Assembly: GCF_003573695.1 (NCBI RefSeq) | Contig: NC_039361.1 | Span: 102,798,279-102,862,278 of the forward strand | Direction of reading: 5' to 3' | From: Papaver somniferum | Lineage: Eukaryota; Streptophyta; Magnoliopsida; Ranunculales; Papaveraceae | Length of the DNA: 64,000 nt | Shown: positions 12,098 to 22,287 of the stretch, in pieces | Layout of the letters: each line of letters opens with the position of its first letter | Numbering within the stretch: the stretch's first letter is position 1 | Position numbers and translations under genes: made by a program | The notes under the pieces: generated by a model | Seen by the model: only the letters and a program-made list of their open reading frames with translations | What the model was told of the DNA's origin: nothing | The model's database searches: none

Positions 12098-13127
12098 TAC
12101 TTATATATGTTACCATGCCCGCCTGTACGTTAACTCTTAAATTATTATTTTAGCATTTTCTGTTTGTAGTTGCCTGAGTTCCCCACTACTGTTAATATTA
12201 GGTAGGAGATGTCAACTAACCTTGCTTAAATGTACAGTATACACATCTTACGTGTTTTTTTTTTCCGCATATGTACATTATTTGGATTTTGTCTAAACTA
12301 AACTTAGAATTGGATGCTTGAAATGTTTAGGTGTGCTTAATAACTGGTTTTAACTTGAGAATTTTTGATTAGAAATTAGGAGGGTGGTGTAGATTATTAA
12401 CATATGTCCTATGTGTTGGAAGTTGGCCACCATGCCAACACTGAGTTAATGGGTACCAATGATCATGTCCATGGGGACTGACAGATCCTAGAAGTAGTTG
12501 GAAATTTATGTATGCAGGTGATGTCCATATCAATAGAGGTTTGGTTCATAAGATCTTTTTCCAAGGTTTTTAGTTTGTAGCACACATTGGGTCAGTGGTT
12601 AACCTTAATTTTTAGTTTACTCTGTACCTTATCTTGGGGACAATTTGAAAAAACAAGTAAACTTCTGAAGTGTGATCTTGAGTTAGTTTGAACTTATATC
12701 GTATATCTTTAACTCGTATCAGTTTTGAGCATATGTATTCTCCTATGTTAAGGTGCCACTGCAATATAAATTTGGGTTGGTTAAATCCTGCATCAGATAA
12801 AATACAGAACAAGTTCAGAAAATTGATATGTTAAATCAGTCATGATTCAGCTCTGCTACTCCGAGATTATCTTAAAGTCCTATGATGTATTAGTTGTCTC
12901 CTTTAATTGTACAAGTTCAATAAAGCATTTATCATGTTTATTTCTGATTTCTTGTAGAAAGTATAAGTTATGCGTATTAATCCATGTTGGAAAATAGAAT
13001 ATTGTAAGAATATTGTTGGTTAACCATATGTTCATATGAAAAATTGTGTCTTCTAGTTGATCTACAATGGTATACGAAGATGCAAAAATCTGCCAGAATT
13101 ATCGTCCATTTTTTCTCACCTGCAAAT
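12098..13127. other. Intergenic, nothing recognised
   Basis: AT-rich sequence with only short open frames of no coding character. I see no terminal repeats, domain motifs or splice-compatible exons. The 3' flank of the copia-like LTR begins at 12098. Confidence 0.5.
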
Positions 13128-13432
13128 AGTTTTCCAACGTATATAAATGTTGCGCAAATTAGTGTAGTATGTTGCCTTAATGAATGTAACTGTTGCACAA
13201 ATTTAAGAATCCGTTGCTCAAATTGCAAAATAAAATGTCGCTAAACCAGTGGAGCAACGTTTATATATGTGCAACATATATAAACGTTGCTCAACTGGTT
13301 TAGCGACATTTAGTGCAACGGATTTCGACGTTGCACATAAATTTGCTACGCCATATTACCAACGTATATAAGCGTTGGTTAAATTCTTTGCAACGTATAT
13401 ATCCATTCCAAATCGGCTGTTTTGGTGTAGTG
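13128..13432 (+). mobile_element. Foldback element with CACTA-type right terminus
   Basis: The segment is a long imperfect palindrome. The inner arms, 13233-13270 and 13274-13311, pair over about 38 bp around a 3-base loop, and outer parts (CCAACGTATATAA and TTATATACGTTGG-like words) pair as well. The right end reads CACTACACCAAAA on the minus strand (13420-13432), the terminal signature of CMC/EnSpm (CACTA) elements. A matching CACTA left end is not visible, so the left boundary is approximate. It encodes nothing and would be a MITE-like derivative. Confidence 0.6.
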
Positions 13433-14536
13433 TAAGCTTGTCGACACCAAGCTAACTAAGTGGACTTGATTGTAAGATATTTAGCATGGGTGTTTCCAAT
13501 CTTCGATTTTGTGCAGACGCTTTAATGAATAGACACGTAGCGTTTCAATCTCCAACGTTGATCGAATTTATTCCCTCCATACCTATTATATATGCAAGAT
13601 TTTGAATTTAGCTTATCCCATTAGATAGACGGAATCCTATTTCATATATAATTGAGGCTTGAAATGGATAATAATGGATCCGACATTTAACTAATCACAT
13701 ACAAATGAACATATTATATATACACTTTTTAGAAAAATGTACACAATAATGTTTCGGTTTCCTTGACATGTAAGTGTTTTAAGACCCGGACCGGACCGAT
13801 CGGTTTGACCGGAGAACCGGTGAATCAGTAAGAAAAACGGTTTGGGTCAATACTGACCCTCTAATATATTAAAAACTAGTGAACCAGGTGAACCGTCCGG
13901 TTGAACCTATAAACCAGTTGACCCAGCTGGGTTTTTGACGGTTCAACCGTATACATTTCCATCAAAAAAAAATTCACTTCTGAAACACCCATGGAATTTT
14001 TTTAACAGATCTTCCCTCAGTTCCGCTGAATCTGTAATAGATTTTTTTTTATTCAAGATGTCTATATAACCCAATCTTAGTAGTGCAACTACTGGATTTC
14101 AGCAAGACGGCAAGTACATACACACCCAATTTGGCAGAGACCCAATCAATTGTGTTGTAGCAAAAAAACCTTATCTTGTTTGTTTGCAGAGACCTACATA
14201 TCAAGATGGGATATGGAAGAAGAATAGATAAGAACACAACATAGACAAAGGTGAATGCAGATCTGGTTATGGGATGGCGGTGATATTGAAATCCAATAAT
14301 GAAAAAACTGGAAAGAAGATTTAAAATCAATAGTCTAAGGAAAGGTGGTGTGTATGTATGTGGGTCAAAGAGCTGTCAAGATCGTCCGAAAATTTGTACG
14401 GTATAGATTACGCTTTGGCCCGACCAAATTTAAACTTAACCTTACCGGTTACCACAAAATTGAACGCAGGTTTTCCCGTCCCTACCTAATTGGCGACATG
14501 GGTTATGCTCAATATTTTATGGTATTTGTTTGGCCC

Positions 14537-14555
14537 CACGTGTCTTCCTATAAAT
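14537..14555 (+). promoter_or_regulatory. G-box and TATA-like pair before a 12-codon ORF
   Basis: CACGTG (14537-14542) lies seven bases before TATAAAT (14549-14555), and an ATG 42 bases downstream (14597) opens a 12-codon frame ending at 14635. This is the geometry of a small plant promoter, but the region sits inside repeat sequence and no longer gene follows. It may be chance. Confidence 0.2.
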
Positions 14556-15639
14556 TCCATACAGGCGAAGCGATTCAAAATAGCAAGAAGTTTGTGATGG
14601 CATACCCTCTGAAGGAAACTCTTTCACAAGTTTAATTTGCTCAGAAAGAGAGGAATCGATTGGTCAATCGTGTGTAACGAGTATAATCTAGGAGATATGA
14701 AAGCCATAAACATCACAATAGTATACTCGGTTAATAGTATCAAGAGGTCTGAGCCCCGTATTGGTGAAGATAATTTCTTACTTTGTTGTATATATTTGGT
14801 TGCAGTAACCATTAAGGGCTTTGTTTAACTATATCCCCAATTCCTTGAATCATAAACTTTAATTTTTTACTTGAAGTATATACATCAACGCCTAACCTCA
14901 TTCATGTCTCATACATGGAGAGGTAGTAGAAGCACCCAAATTATCAGATATGTGATGATAATAGGAAAGAATTCTTGGTCAACATGTAACATTATTTGAA
15001 CGTTTATTTGCTTTCATATGTATGATGATTCGTGGGTCGCCATAGGTTGAGTCAAGATTGTTGATTCAACCTGTCCATTGTATTTGTTTTCTCTATTTAC
15101 TCAGACTAGAACAAATACATGGAACATTTGCACAGAATCTGTAGTGTTTTACTTCTTCAGTGAAGCTAACAAACCCTGAACTTCACTTTAAGAGTTTGTG
15201 CAATAGACGAACAATGTCCTTCACTATAGTTTGAAGCCGCGCTATCAGTTAGGGACCTATTAATAATGCCCTTTGCAAAATGCTTTAACAAACAACCGTT
15301 AGTACCGTATTTGCTTAGCAACATTGGTGCCGTATTGGCTTAGCAACAAAAGTTCAGCATCGTTCTTTCCATGTCTCCCTTACTAATTGGTTGTTGTAGG
15401 CTAAAGCGACGGCTTAATTTAAGAAGTGTTTCGAAGATCCAGTACATCCATGTATATTGTGTAATGCCGTAGTTACGGCGATCATAGGCGTAGTTGTGTA
15501 TATTGTATAATTGGGTGGTGTATTTTTTTTGGTAACAGCATACATCATAGACCACAAGTTTCAGTGCATGCAATTGGGCAATGGTGATGTGAATGAAAAA
15601 ATGACGCCTGCATGCGTGGCAAGTTCACAGGGATTTCAA

Positions 15640-16575
15640 TTACACAAAATTGGTTAAAAAGACCAAAATCAATAAATTCTGGATGAAAAGGACATTTAGA
15701 TTTTGATATTGTTTAAACGGACAAAATTGTAAAAATAGCCAGGATGTAAACAGTTTCATCCTACCCATTTTCAAATACTTTTTTTTTTATTTTTAATTTA
15801 CATCAGGATGCATCCAGTTTCTGTTGGAATATTTTCAACGCCGCTAACCAAAGGGGGGTCCTGGGGGGCATCGCCCCCCAGGCTGTGGTCGACCTGACAG
15901 GTCAGGTCGTGGGGGTCCAGGGGAGACCGCCCCTGGTGGGGGTTTCAAGGGGGCAACGCCCCCGGAAGAATTTTTTGAACTGAAGGTTTTATTTGGCCGA
16001 TAAAAGCCTGTTCGAAAATTTCGAATCCAAAAGACACCATTGATGTCTGTTGATGAAGGAACCTGACGGTTCGTGAATAGAAACCTGTTGGCGAATAAAA
16101 AAAAAACCTATTCCCAACCGGTGCAAAACCCTTTATAAATAGCTTCTCCCAGTTTCGTTTAACACATAAGAAAAATCAATCTGTTTTCTCTGTTTCAAAA
16201 AGCATCATCAGAAATCAGAAATCTCTTTGTGTGTTCTTGATTGAATCAAGGGGTACAAACCTTGAATTCAGTTTTCGTTGCAGGGCTTTCATTGTATCCT
16301 GAAGGCAATATTTCGCATACCTATTGTAATCGCCAATTGTTATTGGGAGGGTAGAAATATTTGTCTAAAAGAAATTTATACAAGCCTTGAAAGTTTTGGA
16401 GTGCAACACTTTCTTCTCTGTGTCATTCATCCTCTGTGAAACCCTTTTTTTTTTTCCAACAGTTTCATCCTTGCTATATTTTAAGTTCAAGTCAGGATGA
16501 ATACAGTTTCATCCTTGCTATTTTTTTGGTGTCCATTTTACTCATAATAATTTTACCCGTTGAATTAACTAATAA
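15640..16575 (+). repeat. Dispersed 'ATCCTG/GTTTCATCC' repeat, copy 1 (split by a solo LTR)
   Basis: The sequence outside the solo LTR (15640-15821 and 16462-16575) contains the words GGATGCATCCAGTTTCATCC, TTTGTCC and CAAAATTGGTTAAAAAGACC. The same order of motifs appears on the opposite strand at 43318-43660. This is a dispersed non-coding repeat with internal GTTTCATCCTG-like repetition; its class is unknown. Confidence 0.6.
15822..16461 (+). mobile_element. Solo LTR, 640 bp, target duplication GTTTC
   Basis: It has TGTTGGAATA...TTTTCCAACA termini and is flanked by GTTTC at 15817-15821 and 16462-16466. Inside are strong GC-rich palindromic blocks, for example GGGGGGCATCGCCCCCC near 15864 and GGGGGCAACGCCCCC near 15950, which contrast sharply with the AT-rich surroundings. 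The 3' part (AGCCTTGAAAGTTTTGGAGT onward) looks like the R/U5 end of a copia LTR. No internal region remains. Confidence 0.85.
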
Positions 16576-17028
16576 AACAAAAGGAGGGAGGGATCGATGT
16601 GATACAGTAGTAGCTGGATAGAAAGATTGATTCGTACATATACCATTTGGTATTTGGTTGATAAAGAAACTATCAAAGAAGAATGGTATTTGGTTGAGAT
16701 AGGAAACTGTGCTGTGGAGGTGGTGTAAAATGGATAATTGAGACTTTTTAGTTTAGATGCAAATAGAAAGTGGTCAACATCTAGGCTTTCTTAAGATGCA
16801 AATTGTACAATAAGACCCTTCCAATGTACCCACGGTTGGTGAATAAGTTATAACTTATAAGGCGTACCGGCAGTTTTTAGTTTTTAAGCCCACACTTGAT
16901 CAGTCTAGTAGTTTTTTATTTTTACATACCAATTGACCCGGTTAACCCAGGTTGAACCACTAGATGAACCAGTAACCCTTGACCCAGTAATTTTTCTGGG
17001 TCGATGTCCGGGACGGTTTTCAGAACAC

Positions 17029-18933
17029 TGACAGAGAGTGGTCCCTTGACTCTATATTTATTAAATAAGTCAAAAAAATTCATTCCCACACCTACAAAAT
17101 CATTGAAACGAAATTGAATAATAAAACGTCTTCACTTCCTCCAACCTCCGCAAATAAAATTGTCAGCCAATCTGGGTATCATCTACAACGTGCTTATTTG
17201 CATCTGAGTCGCGATTTGCAACTGAGACGACCCTAAACTCGGCAAGAGTCAACATGTCAGACCATTTGTTTTCAGTTTTTTAATTTATGTCATGATTCAA
17301 GAAACAAACGCACCGAGTCAGAGTCAGAGTCAGGGGAGCCATATGATTTCAGTTAGATTTAGATTTATGAAAAATGATGTTGCTCCAGACAAACCATCTA
17401 AAATCTGAACTAAAGATGAATGCCATTAATTGTTCATTCCACCGTTATGTGTCCTGTCTCGGTCCCTGTTACACTTCTTTTTGTCACACTACACTTGCAG
17501 AATGCCAATTTGAATCTTAATCTAAGAAATTAGATTCGAATTAAAGACAAATGCAATTAAGTGTTCATTCCACCCGTTATATGTCATGTCTCGGTCCCTA
17601 TCATAAAGGCAGAATATTACACTTTTTTTTGTCCCAAAACACCGGCGGAATGCCAATTTGAATCTTAATTTAAGATATTAGATTTGACATATTTAGAATT
17701 TGGTGGTGGCCAGTTTCAAACTCAGGTCACTAGTATCACTATTCAGTAACTTTACCAGTATCCTATAATGACACCGGAAAGATTCAACATATTCCTCATA
17801 TATATGTGATACAGAGGGATTATTTAGTCAACGGCAACGTGTTACATGGGTTTGTGGTAAAACTAGTGCAAATGTTTGGAGTTTTCCTCTTTGGGCACAA
17901 GAAGAATATGTTGGGGCGAAATGCGAACAAACAAAATGTTGGACGCAAATTATATATACAAAAAATCATTTTATATGCAAAATCAAATTGAAAGTGATTT
18001 GATTTTAAGTTTTTATATGCGCAAGTCTTTAGGAGAATTGATGATGTTTATGTCCTTTTCAATACTAGTTTTTATATATTCACGAAATGTTGTATTCCAT
18101 TGAAAATTTGATTGGATTCTAGAAATAATTATATTTCGAGATTCTAACTACAATTAGTCTTGGTTGCTAAGTATTCTCTAGACAAGCTTTGTTAGTAAAT
18201 TACTTATAAATTTCTAATCGTTTGCCTTGATTAATGCTGGAGTATGTTGTTTATTTTCTGATCCTTTGATGTCGACTCTTTCGATCACCATCTGATTATT
18301 GTGAAGTAGAATTCTTCTAGTGTTGACTAGTATTTGAGTAAAACTCATCCAAACTACGAAAATGATACACTCATCGCGGAATGGATCCCATAATGTGTAC
18401 CGGCTGAGAGAATGTAGTGGTACTCCTGTCCTGACCCGACGGTTTAGGGTGGGCTTCAGCCCTCTTTCAGTCCGTATAACATGCAAGATTCAACCGGCTG
18501 GATATAAATCATTTACGTCCAAACACTCCAACCTACTATGAAAACAGGAACACAATCTTGGGTCATAGGACCACTAAAAAAAAAAAACTGAAGAGAAGGT
18601 TGTTGATAGGGACAAGAGGATATGATTGGGGAGCAATCATTTGGTACCTTAGATTTTCTGTACCCGATCTCCTAGACTTTACAGTAACCTTTTTGGATTA
18701 ATATATGTGATGACGACTGACGAGGTATGATTAAAAAACAAAAAGTCTTAAATGGATGAGTCAATATGGGCACCGCCTCCTACAGAAGAAACACAAATAA
18801 GTACTCCATGTAATATTAATGCCAGGGTGCGGTCCCATTTATGGAATAAGTCAAAATAAATAAATAAAAAAGCACTCCCCTCCCCAGATTAAAGATTCAC
18901 TGCTCTCACTGAAGAGGGTGGAATACACACTAG
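17029..18933. other. Intergenic with a ~140-bp tandem duplication
   Basis: No gene recognised. From about 17398 to 17690 a unit is present twice. Shared blocks are GTTCATTCCACC, TGTCTCGGTCCCT and GAATGCCAATTTGAATCTTAA, spaced about 130-146 bp apart, with a small insertion in the second copy. The remainder (17700-18933) is AT-rich without supported features. Confidence 0.55.
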
Positions 18934-20091
18934 TAAGGATGCACAAGACCCGGTCCGAAACCGATGACCCGATATGGGACCGGAAAATTCGGATTGGAAC
19001 CGAATCGGAATCGGTGTTGCCGGGACAGTTAACGAGAATGGAATATAAGAACCGGTGTAGAACGGAACAGGTACCGATTCTTATCTTATTTCCGGCCATC
19101 CCGAACCGGTAGTACCCAGTAGTAACCTGAGCCATAGATTATAAGATCACCATCAATCTTAACCGTCCACTAAGCATCAATATCACTCGATTCTCCTTAA
19201 GAAAATACTCTTCACTTCTTAGATGGAGATATTTTCGTAGATGCTTCAAAGGAATCAGTTGAACCGAGAGTTGATAATTAGGATGTTGATGAACATAGAA
19301 GAATCGATGGTGGTGAAGAGATCGATTGAACTCATAAGATTGAAGAAAAAGGTAAATTAGAATGAATAGAATTAGGGTTTGTATAATTCTATTTCTGAAT
19401 TGGTGTTATTATTGTAAGCTGATGAAGAAATTGCAGTTGTTGATTTTGATTGAAGTATTATCAGAAATTAGGGTTCTTAAATGTGTTTGGGGTGTTTTCA
19501 GAAATTGGAAAAATGGGATTTGATTTAAGTGGATGTAAGTTGAAATTAGAATTGGGTATTAAGTTAATTAAAGGTATTATATTTGAGATTACATGTGAAA
19601 TCAAGTCTTAGTCAGTGGATTGATATCTCAGGGGTATTATGGTTTGAGGATTTTGAGTGAGGAATCGAAACATGTGAAGGGGTTTGTTCAATTTGGTTTA
19701 TGTAGTTAGGGTTTGCATGTTGATTTGAGTAACAGGAAGAAAGGTTGGATGTGTTGGTCCTTCAGGTCAAGGAAGAGATACCGGTGAAACTCAAGTTCTG
19801 ATAAACTCAAGTAAACTCATCATTTACTTCATATGTAATTTACTTTGTTTACTTCATATATAATTTACTTTGTTTCAAGTTGTAATGAATGGAACTGGGA
19901 TTGGTATTTTGATTTGTGATGGTGTATTGAGAAGAAATAATATCTGAATTGGGTTAAACCCCGGTACCGGAGTGGAACCGGCTTGTCACACCGGTACAGG
20001 TGCCGGTCCTCAAAGTGAGGAACCGGTCAACACCAGGTATAGGTACCGGGTTCACAAGAAACCCGGACTGTACCGGCTCAGTGCAGCTCTA
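18934..20091. mobile_element. hAT-like non-autonomous element, 1,158 bp
   Basis: The left end is TAAGGATGCACAAGACCCGG and the right end, read on the minus strand, is TAGAGCTGCACTGAGCCGG. This resembles hAT termini of the TAGGGNTGCAC type. An exact 8-bp duplication, CACACTAG, flanks it (18926-18933 and 20092-20099), as expected for hAT elements. The subterminal parts are rich in ACCGG/CCGGT words on both sides. No transposase is encoded; the middle (19140-19930) is AT-rich and featureless. Confidence 0.8.
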
Positions 20092-20340
20092 CACACTAGC
20101 ATTTGCCTTTGGTTCAGATTTTTTTCCGCCTTGCTATAGCCGGGATAGTCTAGATTTGCATGACCTCTCACAATTTAATGGTAAAAATGGGAATTACTTC
20201 AGCATTAGGATTGGTAGTGGGGTAAAGATGAAAATGATCAAAGATCTGGATTGAGTGTCTTAAATCTCACCTATGTTAGTTGTCCTAGTTTTAGAGTTTT
20301 CCTCCGATTTTTGTTCTAGGATTGTGAGTTAGAAGGCTTA

Positions 20341-20729
20341 GAGCATCTCCAATGCTAGGGGTGAAGGTCTTAAAAAGACATGACACCTATGATTTAACAC
20401 TTTTCTAACCAAGAATTTATCTCCAATGTCATAGTCAAGGTAAAGGTAAAAGCATGACATGGATGCCATCTCATAAGAAAGGGTAAAGGAGAAAGTCATA
20501 TCTTTACCTTCTCCATGACCCAAGATCTTTTGACACATAATAAATTCTTTATTCCAAAATTAATTTGTCTCTAAGTTCTAGGGTAGTAATATCTTGGCAT
20601 TGAAGATGAAGTTTTAGGTAGAAAGTATAACTTTCATTTTTTTTAGCCACATAGGAATGACCCATAACAAAAAGGTATTAATAGGACCTCCACCTAGGAT
20701 TGCCTTCACCCCTAACATTGGAGATGCTC
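20341..20729. mobile_element. Tourist/PIF-Harbinger-like MITE, 389 bp, TTA target site
   Basis: The termini are GAGCATCTCCAATG and its complement CATTGGAGATGCTC, continuing into further inverted similarity (AGGGGTGAAGG / CCTTCACCCCT). TTA is duplicated on both sides (20338-20340 and 20730-20732). It is non-coding. Related termini occur at 51067-51757. Confidence 0.85.
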
Positions 20730-20924
20730 TTAGTGACTTTGACACTTTCAATAATAACCTTCTATTTTTTACTCCAAATTTTGGCAGCTACATCTGAAGA
20801 TCGATTTCAACGAACCCTTGTGATTACATTTTTTTAAGCCTTCTAATTAATATTCCCCAAACATGTTTATGAAAATTCTTGAGGTGTGGATGTTATTATT
20901 ATAAAAAGGTACCCCAAGGGCATA

Positions 20925-21311
20925 CTATTGAGAATCAAAATCAATATTACAAGAGATGGTGGGTAGCCTAGAAACAAGCTGGGCACCAACACCTTTTTGA
21001 ATAACGATCCCTAGCATATGAAAAAGAGAATTGCCTATTTTGAAGTTGGAATCATGTCCTGTCATGCAATTCCTTAATCTCTTCAGGAAAGTTAAGAAAT
21101 CCGTACTAAGCTCACCAAAAGTGGAGAAAGCCAAAACACCGAACCCATACCCGAGAGAAGTGCAAACATCCAAGTATTTAGTATTCTTGCGAGTAATTGC
21201 TGCAGAAATGGCGTGACCTGGTATGAAGTTGCGTGATTTAGCACTGGTAAACGGAGAGACCCCAGTGACGTCAAGACAAACATCCTTCCCATCTTCCCAA
21301 TTATAAACCAT
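20925..21311 (-). pseudogene. LINE-type retrotransposon ORF, C-terminal fragment
   Basis: A 128-codon frame on the minus strand contains VYNWEDGKDVCLDVTGVSPF, ITRKNTKYLDVC, GYGFGVLAFSTFGEL and IQKGVGAQLVSRLP. From memory this arrangement matches the region after the reverse-transcriptase domain in plant non-LTR retrotransposon proteins. No reverse-transcriptase core is present to the right, so it is a 5'-truncated fragment, as is usual for LINE copies. The identification is by recollection and would need a database search. It lies just before a SINE on the same strand. Confidence 0.55.
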
Positions 21312-21333
21312 GATATCCGCTAGCCGAAAATCC

Positions 21334-21641
21334 TTATTATTATTATTATTATTGGATAGATATTATTACATGAAACTAGTTGGAAGCCTAACAAGCTAAG
21401 CTCCAATGACATACTATTACATTAATTGAACAGGTTGTTGTGCTAACCTACCAGCGAGTCTCATGGGCAACCTAGCCAAGCGAGATGAAACAGCGGGAGG
21501 GGGGCTGAGATTGTGTCACAAGGGGGGCAAACTAACACTACCTTCCATTTTAATTCCTGCAATATTACTCGAACCTGGAACCTCCTGGAGCGCATTAAAC
21601 TTTGGGAACGGGGATGACCAGCCGAGCTAGGGGCCCGTTAT
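21334..21641 (-). mobile_element. tRNA-derived SINE
   Basis: On the minus strand the element starts near 21640 with GGGCCCCTAGCTCGGCTGG. TAGCTCGGCTGG (21618-21629) fits an RNA polymerase III A box with one mismatch, and GGTTCGAGT (21567-21575) fits the B box, spaced as in a tRNA promoter. It ends in an (AAT)n tail, seen as (TTA)n at 21334-21353 on the plus strand. These are the hallmarks of a plant SINE. A target duplication was not found. Confidence 0.6.
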
Positions 21642-21702
21642 GTTTATTTTATTTATTTTATTTTTTTGTGAAAGAACAGTTCTTATTTTATTAATTAACA
21701 AG

Positions 21703-22287
21703 TGTTGTACCCAGAGGTTCATATTATTCCTCAAGGAATTTCATAGGATCAGACATCAGAAACGAAAACTAAACATTCAACGGAAGCTAATGCACATAGA
21801 ACAAACAAGACACAAAGATTTACGTGGTTCGGCAATGGCCTACGTCCACGGGAAGCAGAAATTCACTTCATTCATATATCAGAGAATACACAATGCACAT
21901 GACACCCAACACCCATTCTTCTTCTTCACATTCTCAACTCACCTTCAACTTTCTCCCAATTCTCCTAACCTTAAAGCTATGAGAGGATCTACATCTTGCT
22001 AATGGAGAGATTACTTCTCTTTTTAGTGAGGAGATTTCTACAACCTAAGGCTTTAGACAAGACTAGTGTAGATGATGTAGATACCTATAACCTAAGGTTA
22101 TGCCTTTATTTATAGGCTTACAATACTTCAAATAGGAAACCAAGCTTTACTCTAATTTAGGAAATCCAAACTAGCTAAGATAGGAAACCCTTGTTTAGAT
22201 ACAAGTCTAAACACATTCCAAAAATCAGTAAAAACTGATTTAGGAAATCACACTGATGTTTCCTAAAAATCAAGTCAATATCCAACA
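21703..22287 (-). mobile_element. Copia-type 3' LTR, about 585 bp
   Basis: On the minus strand it starts TGTTGGATATTGACTTG at 22287, right after the purine-rich GACAAGGTGGAGAAT, and ends GGGTACAACA at 21703. That places it at the 3' end of a minus-strand element. It contains CAAAGATTTACGTGGTTCGG at 21813-21832, a phrase also present in the gypsy LTR at 54577-55475. Confidence 0.65.

Larger units (their letters stand above)
13774..17028. mobile_element. Candidate 3.3-kb element with CCGG-rich terminal inverted repeats
   Basis: GTGTTTTAAGACCCGGACCG at 13774 faces, on the other strand, GTGTTCTGAAAACCGTCCCG ending at 17028. Both ends continue into similar AACCGG/GACCCAG-rich sequence for about 150 bp. 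The flanks TGACATGTA and TGACAGAGA agree at only 6 of 9 positions, so a target duplication is doubtful. No transposase frame is seen inside. Two unrelated copies of the same CCGG-rich repeat in opposite orientation would look the same. The interior holds a dispersed repeat, a solo LTR and a promoter-like site. Confidence 0.35.

Noticed and set aside
14049..14330. 93-codon minus-strand frame with hydrophobic start
   Set aside because: Hydrophobic composition follows from T-rich DNA. There is no family resemblance and it lies in a repeat-derived region.
18214..18486. 90-codon minus-strand frame
   Set aside because: Mixed residues with no recognised motif, no promoter or neighbours. Probably chance in intergenic DNA.
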